In this document: positions 11,513 to 23,549 of the stretch, piece by piece
Numbering within the stretch: the stretch's first letter is position 1
Layout of the letters: the number at the start of each line of letters is the position of its first letter
Source: Isoetes taiwanensis
Lineage: Eukaryota > Streptophyta > Lycopodiopsida > Isoetales > Isoetaceae
Length of the DNA stretch: 64,000 nt
Direction: 5' to 3'
Assembly: GCA_021234155.1 (NCBI GenBank)
Contig: JAJEKV010000064.1
Coordinates: 6,262,001-6,326,000, forward strand
Program-made: the position numbers and the translations under genes
The notes under the pieces: generated by a model
What the model saw: the letters and a program-made list of their open reading frames with translations, nothing else
What the model was told of the DNA's origin: nothing
Database searches by the model: none

Positions 11513-14048
11513 ATGGTCGCTGCCCCGATGTCTCCAAGACCGGTAGAAACGACATGTGGGTCTTTACTTCGCGAGCTACAGGTAGTAATCTTATTTGTAT
11601 AGAAAAACCCTTGGAGTTCTTGTGGTTTATTTATGTTTTGGAGAATGCGCGGATTCAGCACATATGGGACGAGGTAGGGGAGAACGATCTTGAAAGGGAC
11701 AAAATGCTGCTTCAGTTGGAGCAAGAATGTCTAGAAGTATATAGAAGGAAGGTGGATCAGGCTAATCATGCCAGAGCAAGACTTCATCAGTCACTTGCGG
11801 ATGCTGAAGCTGAGCTTGCTTCCCTGTTTTCTGCCCTTGGCGATCGGCCCAATATTGTAAGTTAATCTCTGTATCTCTTAATTGTTGTTGGGCGCGACAT
11901 GATCTTGCAGAGTACCCATATGAGAAGATCTTATCTTGCATGCAGATCGAAAAAAGGCAGGGGTCGTTGAAGGAACAAATTGCTGCTATAGCGCCACAGA
12001 TCGAAGAGCTTAGACTCAGAAAAGAGGATCGAGAGAAGCAGTTTAAAGAGATAAAGGCGCAGATTCAGAAAATTAGTACTGAAATATCAGAGACATCACA
12101 AGCAGAGACGTGGGCAACTGTGGAAGAGGACCTATCATTGAGAAAGTTAGAAGATTATCATTCGCAACTTCATTGTTTACAAAAGGAAAAGGTAATATTC
12201 TTATTCAACCATAACTGCAGCAGAGCAAAGCCCGATTTTTTTATTGAAGGTTGATTTTTAAGTGTATCGTTTTCAGAATGATCGTCTGCATAAAGTTCTG
12301 GAATATGTCAATACGGTCCATGAGCTTTGCTCTGTTTTGAGACTGGATTTTTTCAAGACAGTCACTGAGGTGCATCCTAGTCTTGATGAATCATCTAATG
12401 GGCAATCAAAGAGTATAAGTGATGAGACATTTGCCAGGCTAAGCAAGACAATTCAGAACTTGCAAGATGAGAAAAGGCGACGATTGAAGAAGGTATAGTT
12501 GCAGCCCAGCAATTATTAAACGCTTGTATGGAACTTTGTGTACATAGATGACATTATATGTTTTTAGTTGCAAGACTTAGGAGCTTCGTTGATAGAATTG
12601 TGGAATCTAATGGATACCCCCTTGGAGGAGAGGGAAGCTTATGAAGGTGTAACTTCTAATATCACCACAGTAGGATATGAGATCGCCTCCCCAGGTGCAC
12701 TTGCACTCGACATGATTGAAGAGGTAGCAGTAACTTGAAATAAAATGTGGCTCTTATTGTTTCAGGAGGGTTATGATAACAATAAGTCCTAACCTAGAAG
12801 CGTTTTATCTTATAGGCTGAACTGGAGGTTGAAAGGCTTAGTGAGCTTAAGGCCAGCAAAATGAAGGAACTAGTATTGAAGAAGCACACAGAACTGGAGG
12901 ACATATGTAAGAGGGCACACATGGAATGCGATGCTAGCATGACTCAGGAAAAGATAACAGCACTTTTCGACTCTGGTACTTCAGTGTATATTGCACAATT
13001 TGATGAATGTTTTATTCAATCGAATTCCTCCAATTCTCAATATTAGGTGTAGTGGATCCATGCGAACTGCTCTCAAGTATTGAACAACAAATTGTAAAAG
13101 CAAGGGAAGATGCCTTAAGCCGAAAAGAGATAATGGAGAAGATGGAAAAATGGATGGCAGCGTGTGAGGAGGAGACCTGGCTAGAGGACTACATGAAGGT
13201 TAAACAAGTGCACTGTAATATTTGCATATGTTCAAAACTCAGGAATTGATTTTTCACTATGCAGGATGAAAATAGATATAATGCAACACGTGGTGCCCAT
13301 ATAAATCTCAAAAGGGCAGAGAGAGCTCGTGTGGCAGTAAATAAACTACCTGGTATTTTGAAATTGAGTTGTATCCTGTGATATTCTCTGTGGTCATTTT
13401 AGAACATGTTGTTAACATCAGTTATCTTTATGGGACAGCCCTTGTTGAGGGTTTAAGTGCGAAAACAAAGTCTTGGGAAGAAGAGCAGGGGACTCCCTTT
13501 CTGTATGATGGGGTAAGTGAATTGGATTTTTGAAATGAAATTACTGCAGTCCTCAATGCTGAAACTAGAAGTGGATGTAGGTACGTCTACTAGCCATGTT
13601 GGAAGAATACAATTTGCTCAGACAAGAGAGAGAAGAGGAGAAACGGAGATTGAGAGTAAGTTAACTACTAAGTTTGAAAGTATTTCAGTATGCTAAGAAT
13701 TTTTTTCTTTCCAACTGCAAGGATCAAAAACGACTTCAAGAACAAATACTGAATGAACAGGAGACTCTTTTTGGATCAAGACCAAGTCCCAATAAGACAG
13801 GAGGCCCTAAGAAAAATTCTGGAGGATTGCGGCCAAATGCAAACCCTGGAAACCGTCGTCTGTCTCTAGGACCTGAGTTGCTTACACCAAGAGTAAATGG
13901 AATCACTCCTTCCCGCATTGTCACCAAGGAAAACAAATCAGACAAATTAAGACCTGCTGTTGTCCATAACTTTGTTGCCCTTGCCAAGGATGAAACTCAT
14001 CTAGCATCTGCTAGAAGTCCTGATACTAGTTCCCCTATAGCTGTATAG
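11513..14048 (+). CDS. MAP65: MAP65 microtubule-bundling protein (MAP65/Ase1/PRC1 family), 11 coding exons, 586 aa
   Basis: Exons by eye: 11513-11581, 11659-11856, 11946-12191, 12277-12492, 12568-12723, 12816-12975, 13047-13198, 13265-13352, 13439-13512, 13581-13655, 13722-14048. Every junction has GT/AG and the phases join without a stop, giving 586 residues, normal for the family. The start [24 protein letters not shown] is the MAP65 N-terminus. A long coiled coil follows (dimer rod, about residues 25-330). The conserved microtubule-binding spectrin-like block contains [35 protein letters not shown] and [17 protein letters not shown]. The basic, Ser/Pro-rich tail ([11 protein letters not shown]) resembles the regulated, phosphorylatable tail. 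The protein cross-links antiparallel microtubules in the phragmoplast and cortical arrays. It is the only clearly intact multi-exon host gene here; which paralogue it is cannot be told. Confidence 0.95.
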
Positions 14049-15510
14049 GCTCTTCATTCCTCCCTAAGCTATAATATGTAAAGATTAAGACCTTAATGTA
14101 AGATGTTAGTTTATTGTCCCCTTCATAGAGGGATGGAAGCTCGAGTATATATTATACGCATATAGGCTCTTCATAGAATTCAATATATACTGGAGTTTGC
14201 ATGTATATTGGATTTTGCAATGAGTATTGTAACTTAGTTTCACTTCTTTTGATGGTGGGTTCAATGGAAGTGTCTTATTCACATGATTGATTGGCAAGGA
14301 TCTTTCCGTTTAAATTGGTGGTATTTAAATAAGCAAAGGACAAGTTCGAGCGTCTTAGTGCAAGTGACATCTTCTCTAAGGTTTGTCATTCGGGCAACCC
14401 AAAAAGTAAGTCTTGACGGTTCGTTTTTCTAATCTAACAACCTCGAGGATTCATTTTGTTTTTGTTATGTCATTGTCTCATGCCTATCCATTTGAAAACT
14501 TGGGATGGATGATGTGACCAAGTCAGCTACAGTTGACCATTCATATATGAGACTGGTTTATTGATTTTAGATGGTACAATAATAGTTCTCGTATTTGAAG
14601 TATCACATTTTGGTCATGATGAAAATTTGTAGGATGGAATATAGTAGAATAGCGAAAGCGACACTTGGATGACATTTCTTTTAAGTCGGGTCTATGTGTA
14701 CACGAACAAAGAACCATAGAAAACTCCAAACCACTTGACGTTGGTGGCATAGCCATATGGATACTACCAAGTATCATATATGTAGTGCAAATGACACAAA
14801 AGTGACACAAGATGCACAACCCTTGCCATATGATGTACATGTTTATCTTGCATTTAAACAGCAGCCTATTTATCTTGACAAATCAGACAAAAATTGATTA
14901 TGCCAGGTAACCAAATTGCAATGGATGGTTCAAATCTGCTGGATGGACGAAATTATCAGTTAAGGAAGTATTAATCTAGATCCCTTCGGTTATCAAAACG
15001 AAGAAACATTAAGAAATCGCAAATCAAGTAATAAATATCAAAAGGAGACAAATGTATGCCTGGGTTGCCGCACATACGCAAGGGCATGTGTTTTGTATGG
15101 TCATTTAAGGTAAGATTAATTCTACAAATTTTTTGGCGAAGCAATTTTAGACCATGTAACCTCTTTATGCACGGTTTTATAGTGAAGATGCATCTTTGTT
15201 TTGTGCGTTTATAAAATATTGTGTGTCTAAAATTTGTAGTATAAACCTTGGAAGGGACCCCCTCTTCCCCCTCTTTCCCCCTTTTCTTTTCTATTGAAGG
15301 ACGCGATATATTGCGAGGAGTAATTCTATATCTCATTCTACATATCATATGGAAGCCAATCCACTACCTAGGCACGATATATTGCTAGGGTGGATGTCGT
15401 AATAGTTCCAGAATAGAAAGGAAAGGGGGAGGCCCCCTTCCTTCCTTGGCGTCCTAGCTGCATGTGATTATCTAGTATATATGGCAGGTTTAAGGTCTCT
15501 ACCACAGGAC
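14049..15510. other. 3' flank of MAP65, no gene seen
   Basis: The first 100-250 bp are likely 3' UTR. The rest is AT-rich non-coding DNA up to the LINE target site. A T/C-rich patch lies at about 15,255-15,295. No repeat or exon could be supported. Confidence 0.5.
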
Positions 15511-15525
15511 CAGTTGGTCGTACTT
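15511..15525. repeat. Target-site duplication, left copy
   Basis: cagttggtcgtactt here is identical to 18,038-18,052, bracketing the LINE exactly. The final tt merges with the LINE tail. Confidence 0.9.
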
Positions 15526-15647
15526 TTTTTTTTTTTGAAGGACTTGAGCCTTTATTATCCAGAGAAAGTTACAGAGTATAATGGGGACTAATAACTCAGT
15601 GGAGAGAATGTCCACCAGAGCAAAACCACCCCACTCAAATACAACAT

Positions 15648-16607
15648 CTAAACAATATGAAGAGCAAGCAAAAACTCATAAGTATGAATCTGAAGATAGT
15701 GCTCCCAAATACGGCTCTTCACCTCATTAGCAATTGATGAGCACCTGAATGCTTTGACAATTCGTTGTTGGGCATCAAGAAGGACCTGTGCATCTGAACA
15801 AGCAAGACCTTTGAATATGAGAAGATTCCTTCTTTTCCAAATGGACCAGATGATCCATGCAGAAGCCAAATGAAAGGCCCTTTTTGCCAAATTATCCCAA
15901 CTACTTGGATAAACTGCTAATAACACCTGCTGGCTATTCAGATTGCAATGAAAGAGGCCTTGAAGCCACAACCAAGCATTTCTGACATGTCTACATAGGA
16001 AGAAGCAATGCTCAATTGTCTCGTCCCTCTGTGCACATAAGGGACAAAGCGCAGACACCTCTGGACGAAATCTGTGCACCAGAATATTAACGCGCAGACA
16101 ACGATGAGTGACTTGCCACCATAAAACAGATACTTTGGGATGGAGTAGTTTATCCCATACCCACTTCCACACTGCTTTCTGCCGATCATTGGGAATGACC
16201 AAAGGCCACTTGGACGAAGGAGGCAAGACGTCAGCATCAAGCAAGACCTTGTACATGGAATTCACCAACTTATCTGCTTTGACATGCTCATGAACTACCC
16301 ACGGTGGGGTCATCCACTTGTGCTACTTTGGGGAAGAATTGAAGACACCTTACGCCCAAATAGCTCGATCCCACCTTAAAAGGAGGAACTTAGCTCTAAA
16401 CTCCTCCCATGTCAGCAACTGCCTTTGATTATTATACCAATCGGATATCATATGCACACCTGCTGCTCTCCATTGACGCTGCGTCAATGGGTGGACTGAA
16501 GCAACCAGAGGACCACCATCCAATGGAATCCACCAACAACTTGCGGTCATGCTAGTGTGCACAAGATGGTGAAAATGAAACAGATTGTATGCAGGTCTCC
16601 CATGCAA
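15648..16607 (-). pseudogene. LINE-A C-terminal region with zinc-binding RVT domain
   Basis: This continues LINE-A after the frameshift at about 16,590; a further stop near 16,320 splits it. The distal 221 codons contain the zinc-binding motif of plant LINEs: CPLCAQRDETIEHCFFLC, preceded by VSVLWWQVTHRCLRVN and followed by WIIWSIWKRRN. The domain probably helps nucleic-acid binding. It ends about 120 bp before the tail. Confidence 0.88.
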
Positions 16608-18015
16608 CTAGCAATCCTCTAAGAAATGGGGATGCATTAGGGTATGCCGTCAGTGGATAGAACAGAGCCCAGGGGAAAAGTGGCCTAAGAGACCGAGACC
16701 CAAAAGAAATGCACATTTGCAAAGACTGATAAACAAGGCGGGAACCCGGGGACTCATCCACATTATTCAAAATTCTCCAAATGAACTTAGAAATCATCAC
16801 CTTGCTCTGCAAAAGAAAATTAATCATTCCAAGGCCACCAAAATGCTTTGGCAACATGCACTTTTCCCAACTGACTTTGACAGCAGCACCCTCCTCTGTT
16901 CCCCCCCAGATGAAGTTCCTGACAACCCTGACGAGAAGTTGTATCTTTGACTGTGGAGGTAATATGAACGAAGCCATATACACATGAGTGCTGCTTAAAA
17001 CTGACTTAGCCACAACAATTCGTCCTGCCATGGAAAGCTTCGCTGTGGACCACCAAAAAAGGTGCTTTTCCAAGCCCTTAATCACTGCCTCCCACGCATC
17101 TCCTGATGAGATATGAACACCTACAGGGATACCGAGAAGTTTGGTTGCTTTACCATGGGGAAGGATCTTCCATGGAAAGGTAGCTACACATGGTGGAACT
17201 GGAGAGTCCAAAGCCCATAGTGCTGTACACTTCTGCCAACCCACAAAAATACCAGATGCTAGGGAAAAGGAATCCAACAAGGAAATGGCATTCTGCAAAT
17301 TTTCCTCATATGCCCTCAGAAAAAGGAAAGTGTCATCCGCATATTGATTACAGATCTCCTGCGACCCATTGTTCATAGGAAGTCCATGCAAGATTCCCTC
17401 CTGTGCGGCAAGAGAGAAGACCTGTGCAAGAACCTCAGCCACAACTGTAAATAACAATGGAGCTAAAGGGCAGCCCTGACGGATGCCACGACCCACCTGA
17501 AAGAATGCTGAGGGTTCCCCTTGGAAGAGAATAGAAGAGCGAGCAGAATAATGAAGCCTCATGACATCAGCTGTGAATTGTGCACCAAAACCAAAGCGTA
17601 AGAGACATTTCTCTAAGAAGGCCCAGTCAACACTGTCATATGCTTTTGCAAAGTCCAGCTTCAAATATACAATTTCATGGCCCTGAAGTCGAGCCCAATA
17701 AATACCTTCATAGGCAGCAGCTACATTGTTTAATATGCATCGTCGTGGCAGAAATCCTGACTGTGTAGAGGATATAGAATCAGCAAGAATATCCCGAAGC
17801 TTTTGTGCATAAGCTTTGGCAAAAATCTTGTACACAGAAGATAGTAAGGTGATAGGGCGCCAGTCCGAAATTGTTGAAGGTTCCTTACACTTAGGAATAA
17901 GAGAAATGCAGCCCGAGTTGAGAATTTTGTCTAGACGCCTTTGCCTCTTGAAATCCTGAAACGCGTCGTACACATCATCGCCAACACAATCCCATAACTC
18001 TTGAAAGAACTCCAC
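16552..18015 (-). pseudogene. LINE-A reverse transcriptase
   Basis: The 487-codon frame covers most of a LINE reverse transcriptase. It starts inside the N-terminal part and shows ISLIPKCKEPSTISDWRPI, YLKLDFAKAYDSVDW, GIRQGCPLAPLLF and the catalytic QYADDTFLFL (about 17,330-17,350). The thumb motif KLLGIPVG follows, then SMAGRIVVAKSVL and FIWGG. It would copy LINE RNA at nicked chromosomal DNA. The frame shifts near 16,590, and the continuation lies in another frame. Confidence 0.92.
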
Positions 18016-18037
18016 AGGAACACCATCAATTCCTCCA

Positions 18038-18052
18038 CAGTTGGTCGTACTT
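18038..18052. repeat. Target-site duplication, right copy
   Basis: Identical 15-bp copy of 15,511-15,525 next to the truncated 5' end of LINE-A. Confidence 0.9.
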
Positions 18053-18449
18053 GAACCGTAACCTCAGAACAATGGATTTTTAAGGTCCCCATTACTAGAG
18101 CGATGTTGGCCATGTTTAAACCCGTGACCTCAGATGCGGCAGTTTAAGGTCGTGCCAGTAGACCATGCCCCGAAGGGCGAAGCGAAAACTTTCTTGATCA
18201 GAAAGTTCCTTAGAAAAAGCATTACAGAGGAGCGTCGCTACCAACAAGTTTTTTCTGAGAAACTTTCTTGTCAGGAAGTTCCCCCCCCTGTAACTTTCAA
18301 GACCTAAGAATTACATCTTCATTCTTAAAGCAACACTGACGAATGGCATCAGACCGACGAATCAACCTCTAGGCTTTAACTCGATCCGTTTCCTTCTACA
18401 TTCGGTGGAGTCTGATGCGCAAATTCTTTTCCTAGAATACCTCAATTTT

Positions 18450-18620
18450 CCAAGCAAATTATTATCAGAATACGCACTAGTGCTAAAACAAATATGTCTC
18501 GAGTTCAAGGATGTCTAGAGTCGCATTCCAAGTAAGGTGGTTAGGGGCAAGATCCAACAAAGCAATATTAGTATAGTTGTATTATATATCCAATCGGATG
18601 CTACCAATGTGGCATGCACA
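18450..18620 (+). mobile_element. Old SINE copy, same family as 47,731-47,954
   Basis: Blocks match the clearer SINE in the same order: gtctcgagttcaaggatgtc against gtcttgagttcgagactgcc (B box), agagtcgcattcc against agaatcgcactct, ggggcaagatccaac against ggggcagggcccaac, and cggatgctaccaatgtggc against tggatgctgcctagtggcg. Similarity is about 70%, so the copy is old. The A-box end is too eroded to place. Confidence 0.6.
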
Positions 18621-20691
18621 AACAACATGTGACAAAATTCATTGCTGGCAATGCTGCTAAAGCCCTGCCCAAAACATGTACCCATGTTATCTACAAAACA
18701 AAAACCTAGAATCTTAAGTAATTGTTAAGTTCTTGAAGGTAATTTACATAGTTATATGCACTTTGTTAATCTTTATGTCATTAGAATGGTAATTAATGTG
18801 GCAGTGTCTATCCATTATTAAAAAAAGGATTGAAAGTTGGACTAATATGTATGGGGCTAATACGAGTTGCTTTTCCCCTCAATTGACTAACAATGGATTG
18901 GTTGGGCAGAATCAACAAGTACTATACTCAAACTAGAAAAGGAGCAGATGAAAAGGATCAAATAGAGTTACTCATTGAGAACTTTCGGATCATCCACTCC
19001 AACATTCTCCCACAACAAAGGTCATTTAAGTAGACATCTTGTTCTAATTTCTATAGAGAAAAAAAAGGATGCCCAATGCTTCTAGTCAAATGTGTTCCTA
19101 TGCATATCTAGACTTAAAAGAACACTTTCAAGGTATGCATACCTAAGGATACCTTCAAGGTCAAAATCAACTTTGTACAAAGACCACTTCAAACGCTTCG
19201 TCATCTTCAATGACAAACAATATCAAAACTATTATTTTGCTTCTGCAGCTGTGTTAATACTATTGCATGTCTGTGATAAGATCATCCCCCCCTCCCCCCC
19301 CTTTTTTGCATATAAATAGAAGACATGAGTATGCCATAAGATTTGCAAATGTGTTTTACAAACCCTTTATAAAACTTTCAATAGAACAAGGTGATGTCAC
19401 AGAAAGGTTGCCTGTATCAATGGGAAAAATTTGAGCTAGGATTCCTCTTTGTGAAATGGATAAAATCTAAGCAGAAAGTGGTCCACCAAGAAAGTTATTT
19501 GTAGTGTCAAATTTTATAACTTGTCAAGGAATCAATAGGAGAATACATGCTCCCATTAAACCTTCTAGAGAGACAAAGAAGCTCGTTACAGAGGATTGAG
19601 CATTATATGTGACGCCTTCCTAAGAGCAGAGAGTTCTGTTCCCTCCTTGCAAAGTTTCGTCAGAATTCTAATCTGAGAATGGAATTGAAGAAGATGGTGT
19701 TGAATGTATAGGTTTTACACACGAGTCATGTAGAGGCAACAAAAGATCGAAAACCAGGTGGTACTGGGTCAGTGGTGGGACTTAATACTAGTGAGAGGGA
19801 AGTAGATCCTTTTCAGTGACAAGGCACCCAATCCAAAGCAAGTAGCATATAGGTGGCCAAGATCTTCAGAGATCGGAGTTGTGCATGTAGCGTGGCATCA
19901 CCAGGGAGAAGCAGATCAGAAAGCTTGCTTGAGCAGCCGCTTAATTGAAGAAGAACTGAACAAAACAGGCAGCAAATCCCTCTGTGAAGACTCAAAGGTG
20001 CTTGAACTGTCAGAGTTGGGACTACCTACAGATGGGTCTTTCGATCCTTCTAATTCCGTTGCTTCTGTGTTCTAATCCATGTGTTTTGGGTGAGAATGTG
20101 CCTGTGTGTTGTAAATTAATTCTTCAAAGAGATGTTAGAGTATGTGATATCTGTAAGTTCTTCTAAAATATATAAGATTTGAAATCTGTGTTTTTGAATA
20201 TTTATTCTAGTTTGACTCAAGATATTCTGCATATATTCTAGCTTTCTCACTTACATTCCAAGAATGTGCCCTTCAGCCAACTCAAAAAGTAGGATTGTTT
20301 GCATGGACCATTAGAAAATCCAAAAAAAAAAGAAAAGAAGATAGTTTACGCAAAAAAAAAATCGTAATCGTCACTTGCCTGGAATTACTGTTAAAATCTG
20401 TATGTTTTTGGAGGTGTATGTTTTCTTTTAGGAACAATTGTTTTGACAGATTTCGTTTTAAACTTCAGTTTCAAAATACAATGTTTCCATATACAAAAGT
20501 TACAATTCCAAACTTCCAGAATTTGAGACACAGAATTCCAAAATTCAACCACTCAAGAAAATTTAACAGCTCCAATACTTATAGCAAAACAAAGATTCCA
20601 AAATTTTGTATTCTTGAAAATTCCAGAAGAATGTATTACAAGAAGTTAGAACCACAAAGTTGAGATTCAAAGTTCAGAAATTTAGGAGTGC
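18621..20691. other. Non-coding stretch, no gene seen
   Basis: AT-rich sequence with no coherent exon. A C-rich then T-rich run lies at about 19,284-19,309. Short frames near 19,880 and 20,300 have no domain and are probably chance. Confidence 0.5.
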
Positions 20692-21875
20692 TTTTTTTTT
20701 TTTTTGTAGGAACGGCAGTGGTATTATATTACATGTAATACATAGTAATACAAAAGAACAGAGTGAAACTCTGTTATAAAGGCCATGATTTGAAAATTGG
20801 CCATAACTCTCCAAAGGAGGATAATTCAACTAAGTTCAAACACTGTTTGAAAGTTTAGAAACAATAAAACCAGAAATATAATTATGAGCAAGTCACTAAG
20901 AGAAAGGATTCAAAGTTCTGTTTGCTGCTGCCTCATTCATCTATAACTCCATCTAAAGTTATGATTGCAAAGGCTTGATCTGTGTATTCGAACAGCAGAT
21001 AGTCAAGTTCAGCCGCCCCATATGCAGAGGCATCCAAAATGTGAAGAATCCACGACTCTCGGGCCCCTACACAGATGCCAAGTTTTTCCTCGAAGTATGG
21101 CTTAAGCTCCTGTTTGAATTGCTAGATGTCTTTGTCCATCAGTACCCGCTTCAAGGTTCGAATCATGATTGTTTCAGTTTTGACCCAGAGTAGAGCTGCC
21201 AAAACCTCCTGATGAGACATGGGTTTCGTGCCTTCCGGAACCTCCCTCACATGGCCGCCTTCATGGTGTTTCTTGACTAGATACTCTGTCAGCAACATCA
21301 GAAAGGTTATTGAAATAAGAAGAGAAGAATGCATAGAACCCTTGAAAGGAGCCTAAGGCATCCCAACTTTTATCATAATTACACCCCCTGCTCATTCTAT
21401 GAGCCATAGCTGCATCTGCCAACTCTAATTGAAGTGTTGTCTTGAGGAAATTCAGGTCTGGAGGATGGTGGCTAATAGCCACATTATTCCTGTGTTTCCA
21501 AACTACCCACAGACATAATGATCTAATTGTATCCATAAAGGAGGAAGCATTTGCAAGAAAATCGAATAGATCATGTTCAGTAGCTGGGATAGAACTTATG
21601 TGAGTGCCTATCCAATTCCAGAAAGGGGTCAGCCAAGGACAAATAAAGATATGGCTAGAGGACTCAGCTTGACCACAACATAAAGGACATCTGTCTGAAA
21701 TCTGGTTGTTGTACTTTGCCCTATATGCATTGGACTTCAGACTTCTATTCAGGAGAAGCCATCTAAAGAGAATGACCTTCTTTGCACATTGCAGTTTCCA
21801 CCCTTTCCTTATAGCCCGAGTGGCTTCCAATTCTGAGCAGCCCCATTGATTGGCAACTTTAAAACTATCATTCAA
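20692..21875 (-). mobile_element. LINE-B 3' fragment with tail and zinc-binding RVT domain
   Basis: The T run at 20,692-20,705 is the tail of a minus-strand LINE. The 204-codon frame at 21,261-21,875 encodes the C-terminal region: KVILFRWLLLNRSLKSNAYR, then the zinc motif CPLCCGQAESSSHIF, then SLCLWVVWKHRNN. This is the same domain as in LINE-A but from a different family. The reverse transcriptase is absent. The 5' end stops at a junction (about 21,860) where sequence related to another LINE starts in the opposite direction. Confidence 0.82.
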
Positions 21876-21894
21876 TTAAATTGGGATTATGTCT
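21861..21894 (+). repeat. 34-bp segment shared, inverted, with the end of LINE-C
   Basis: These 34 bases match the reverse complement of 44,059-44,092 with one mismatch. In LINE-C they encode KTIIQLNWDYV; here the same codons are on the plus strand, head-to-head with the minus-strand LINE-B fragment. This suggests a twin-primed (5'-inverted) LINE insertion, or a rearrangement. Confidence 0.75.
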
Positions 21895-22191
21895 ATTCCA
21901 AAATCGCGCCGTATAAGCCTTTTATTGACCATTATATTGAATTAACCACACTTTTGCACTGAGTTCATTTTCGGGCTAGGAAGATGCATTTTGTGTTGAA
22001 ATGGAAAGGCATTCAAATATTCGATGCAAATCACCCATATTATGACAGAACGTTGGCAATATAAAAAGTAGGAAACTGCTTATTATTTCGTACCATCACG
22101 GACGACAACGAAATCTATAGATTGAAATTTTAGTGCTTTACGAATAAATAACAGCAAGCAAGTTGCTATAAAGCAGAGATTTTCGTGGTTC

Positions 22192-22212
22192 AAATCGCGC
22201 GTGGCGCGATTT
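22192..22212. repeat. 21-bp palindrome, copy 1
   Basis: aaatcgcgc, 3-base centre gtg, gcgcgattt: perfect 9-bp arms. It lies 46 bp downstream of the stop of the small minus-strand gene at 22,258-22,479 and is the leftmost full member of the palindrome family that runs to 29,589. Confidence 0.9.
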
Positions 22213-22257
22213 TGTTGGCATAAATATAGCATTATAATGGAACATAAACTTCAAAAA

Positions 22258-22479
22258 CTATTCCGATTCATCGTCGACAGGCGCTCCTGAGATCCTCTCA
22301 ATCATGAACAAACCGTGCTCTGGATTCCATAGAAGATGGATTACAACATCAAAGGGATCAGGATAGAAGCGGACGGGATTCATAGCAACGACAGTCAGCC
22401 AGTCCTCAAGTTCTATTTCTAGCTGGCGGCACCTGCAAAGGTCCTCACGGTTCATCTTGCAGGTAATAGAATGTGCCAT
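22258..22479 (-). CDS. Small hypothetical protein, 73 aa
   Basis: An intact frame, MAHSITCKMNREDL to APVDDESE. The middle is Cys/Arg-rich (EDLCRCRQLEIELEDW), then MNPVRFYPDPFDVVIHLLW, and the C-terminus is acidic. No signal peptide or membrane span is visible. I do not recognise the family. It follows the large degraded gene on the same strand and is flanked on both sides by the 21-bp palindromes, like the small gene at 28,935-29,321. It could be a separate gene or a last exon; no splice acceptor was established. Confidence 0.4.
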   Translation of the reverse strand: MAHSITCKMNREDLCRCRQLEIELEDWLTVVAMNPVRFYPDPFDVVIHLLWNPEHGLFMIERISGAPVDDESE

Positions 22480-22745
22480 AATAAGAAGAAGCAGGCGGAG
22501 TAGGAAGCCGATGGTTTGGCAATTTCATGCATATCTATTTATACACATCTAAATTATTGACAATATATACATACAATTATTGCAAGTATAGCAAACAATA
22601 CACATAATATAAAAACACAATACGTACACAGAACCAATAATGTTGCTACAAGAACACAATATATATTCAAAAAACTTTGGTGTAAAGTATATTTCATATT
22701 CAAAACTTTTTTGGAAAGTGTATTTCCTGTATACATATATATCAA

Positions 22746-23250
22746 AAGAGTTCCCTTTCTAAAACGATTTTCTCAAGGTCCCTGTCAATTTCCCCTGTCC
22801 GATCAAGTTGCGGGTATAGTGTTTGTATCTCTTCGACCGTTTTTCCTGAAGCTATTTCGTGCAAGACACTAACAAAACGAAGCAGGAACTCATCTTTGTC
22901 AAACATATCAGGATGATAGGATGGCGGGCTGATTGAAGCAACACTTTAGGGCGTCATCATCCACCATGATCATGCCTTCCTTTTCCTCAACACATAGGGC
23001 ATCCATCATGTTGCGCAAGCATTTCACAAATATCGTTTTACCTGTCGGTTCTTTAGGGTTTGTGAATGAAGCACATTTTCTTTGATCCCAGATGGACGCC
23101 CAATCTCTATTTAGCTCAGGCACTACTTTCAAAACTTCCTGTATATTTCTATGCTCCATAGATGACCAAATTGCACAACGAAACAGACTGAAGGCCTGGT
23201 CCAACATCTCCTTCAGATAAGAGCGTGGGTAAACATATTTGGTACGTGTC
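22746..23250 (-). pseudogene. 3' exons of the palindrome-island gene, frame-broken
   Basis: On the minus strand the frame reads YPRSYLKEMLDQAFSLF, then RDWASIWDQRKCASF, then MMDALCVEEKEGM, and stops after QPAILSS. A one-base shift there re-opens a frame, DMFDKDEFLLRFVSVLHEIA to IVLERELF, with a stop near 22,750. The two parts look like one C-terminus with a frameshift. The family is unknown. This is the most 3' part of the gene that starts at 27,850. Confidence 0.45.
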
Positions 23251-23393
23251 TCAAATGGTTGTTGCGCATACCATGACTTATCAAACGTTGCTTACCATTC
23301 AAATCAAAGACCAGTACTTTTGGGGAAGCCGAATCATGTCTGTAACGCAAACAATAACGTATGAGATGTATGAGATGAAAGAAATGGAAAAAG

Positions 23394-23487
23394 AAAACGC
23401 GCCAGGCGCGATTTCATTAATGATGCATGTCAACAAAATCTAAAAATATGATCTCTAGGAAACTCTAAATCGCACCAGGCGCGATTT
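23394..23487. repeat. 21-bp palindromes, copies 2 and 3
   Basis: Copies at 23,394-23,414 (left arm aaaacgcgc) and 23,467-23,487 (left arm aaatcgcac), each with the right arm gcgcgattt. Both lie in the likely intron between the donor at 23,549 and the exon near 23,250. Confidence 0.85.
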
Positions 23488-23549
23488 CTATATGCTTGTC
23501 GTTTGTAAAATGCATGGATATCAAAAGAAAACGAACATTGTCACAATAC

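Larger units (their letters stand above)
15526..18037 (-). mobile_element. LINE-A: 5'-truncated L1-type retrotransposon
   Basis: The poly(A) tail appears as a T run at 15,524-15,536. The element is bounded by a perfect 15-bp target duplication, so its limits are known to the base: about 2.5 kb, minus strand. The endonuclease and ORF1 are missing through 5' truncation, the usual result of incomplete target-primed reverse transcription. The host sequence rejoins cleanly if the insert and one duplication are removed. The intact duplication suggests a fairly recent insertion, although the reading frame is already broken. Confidence 0.93.
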
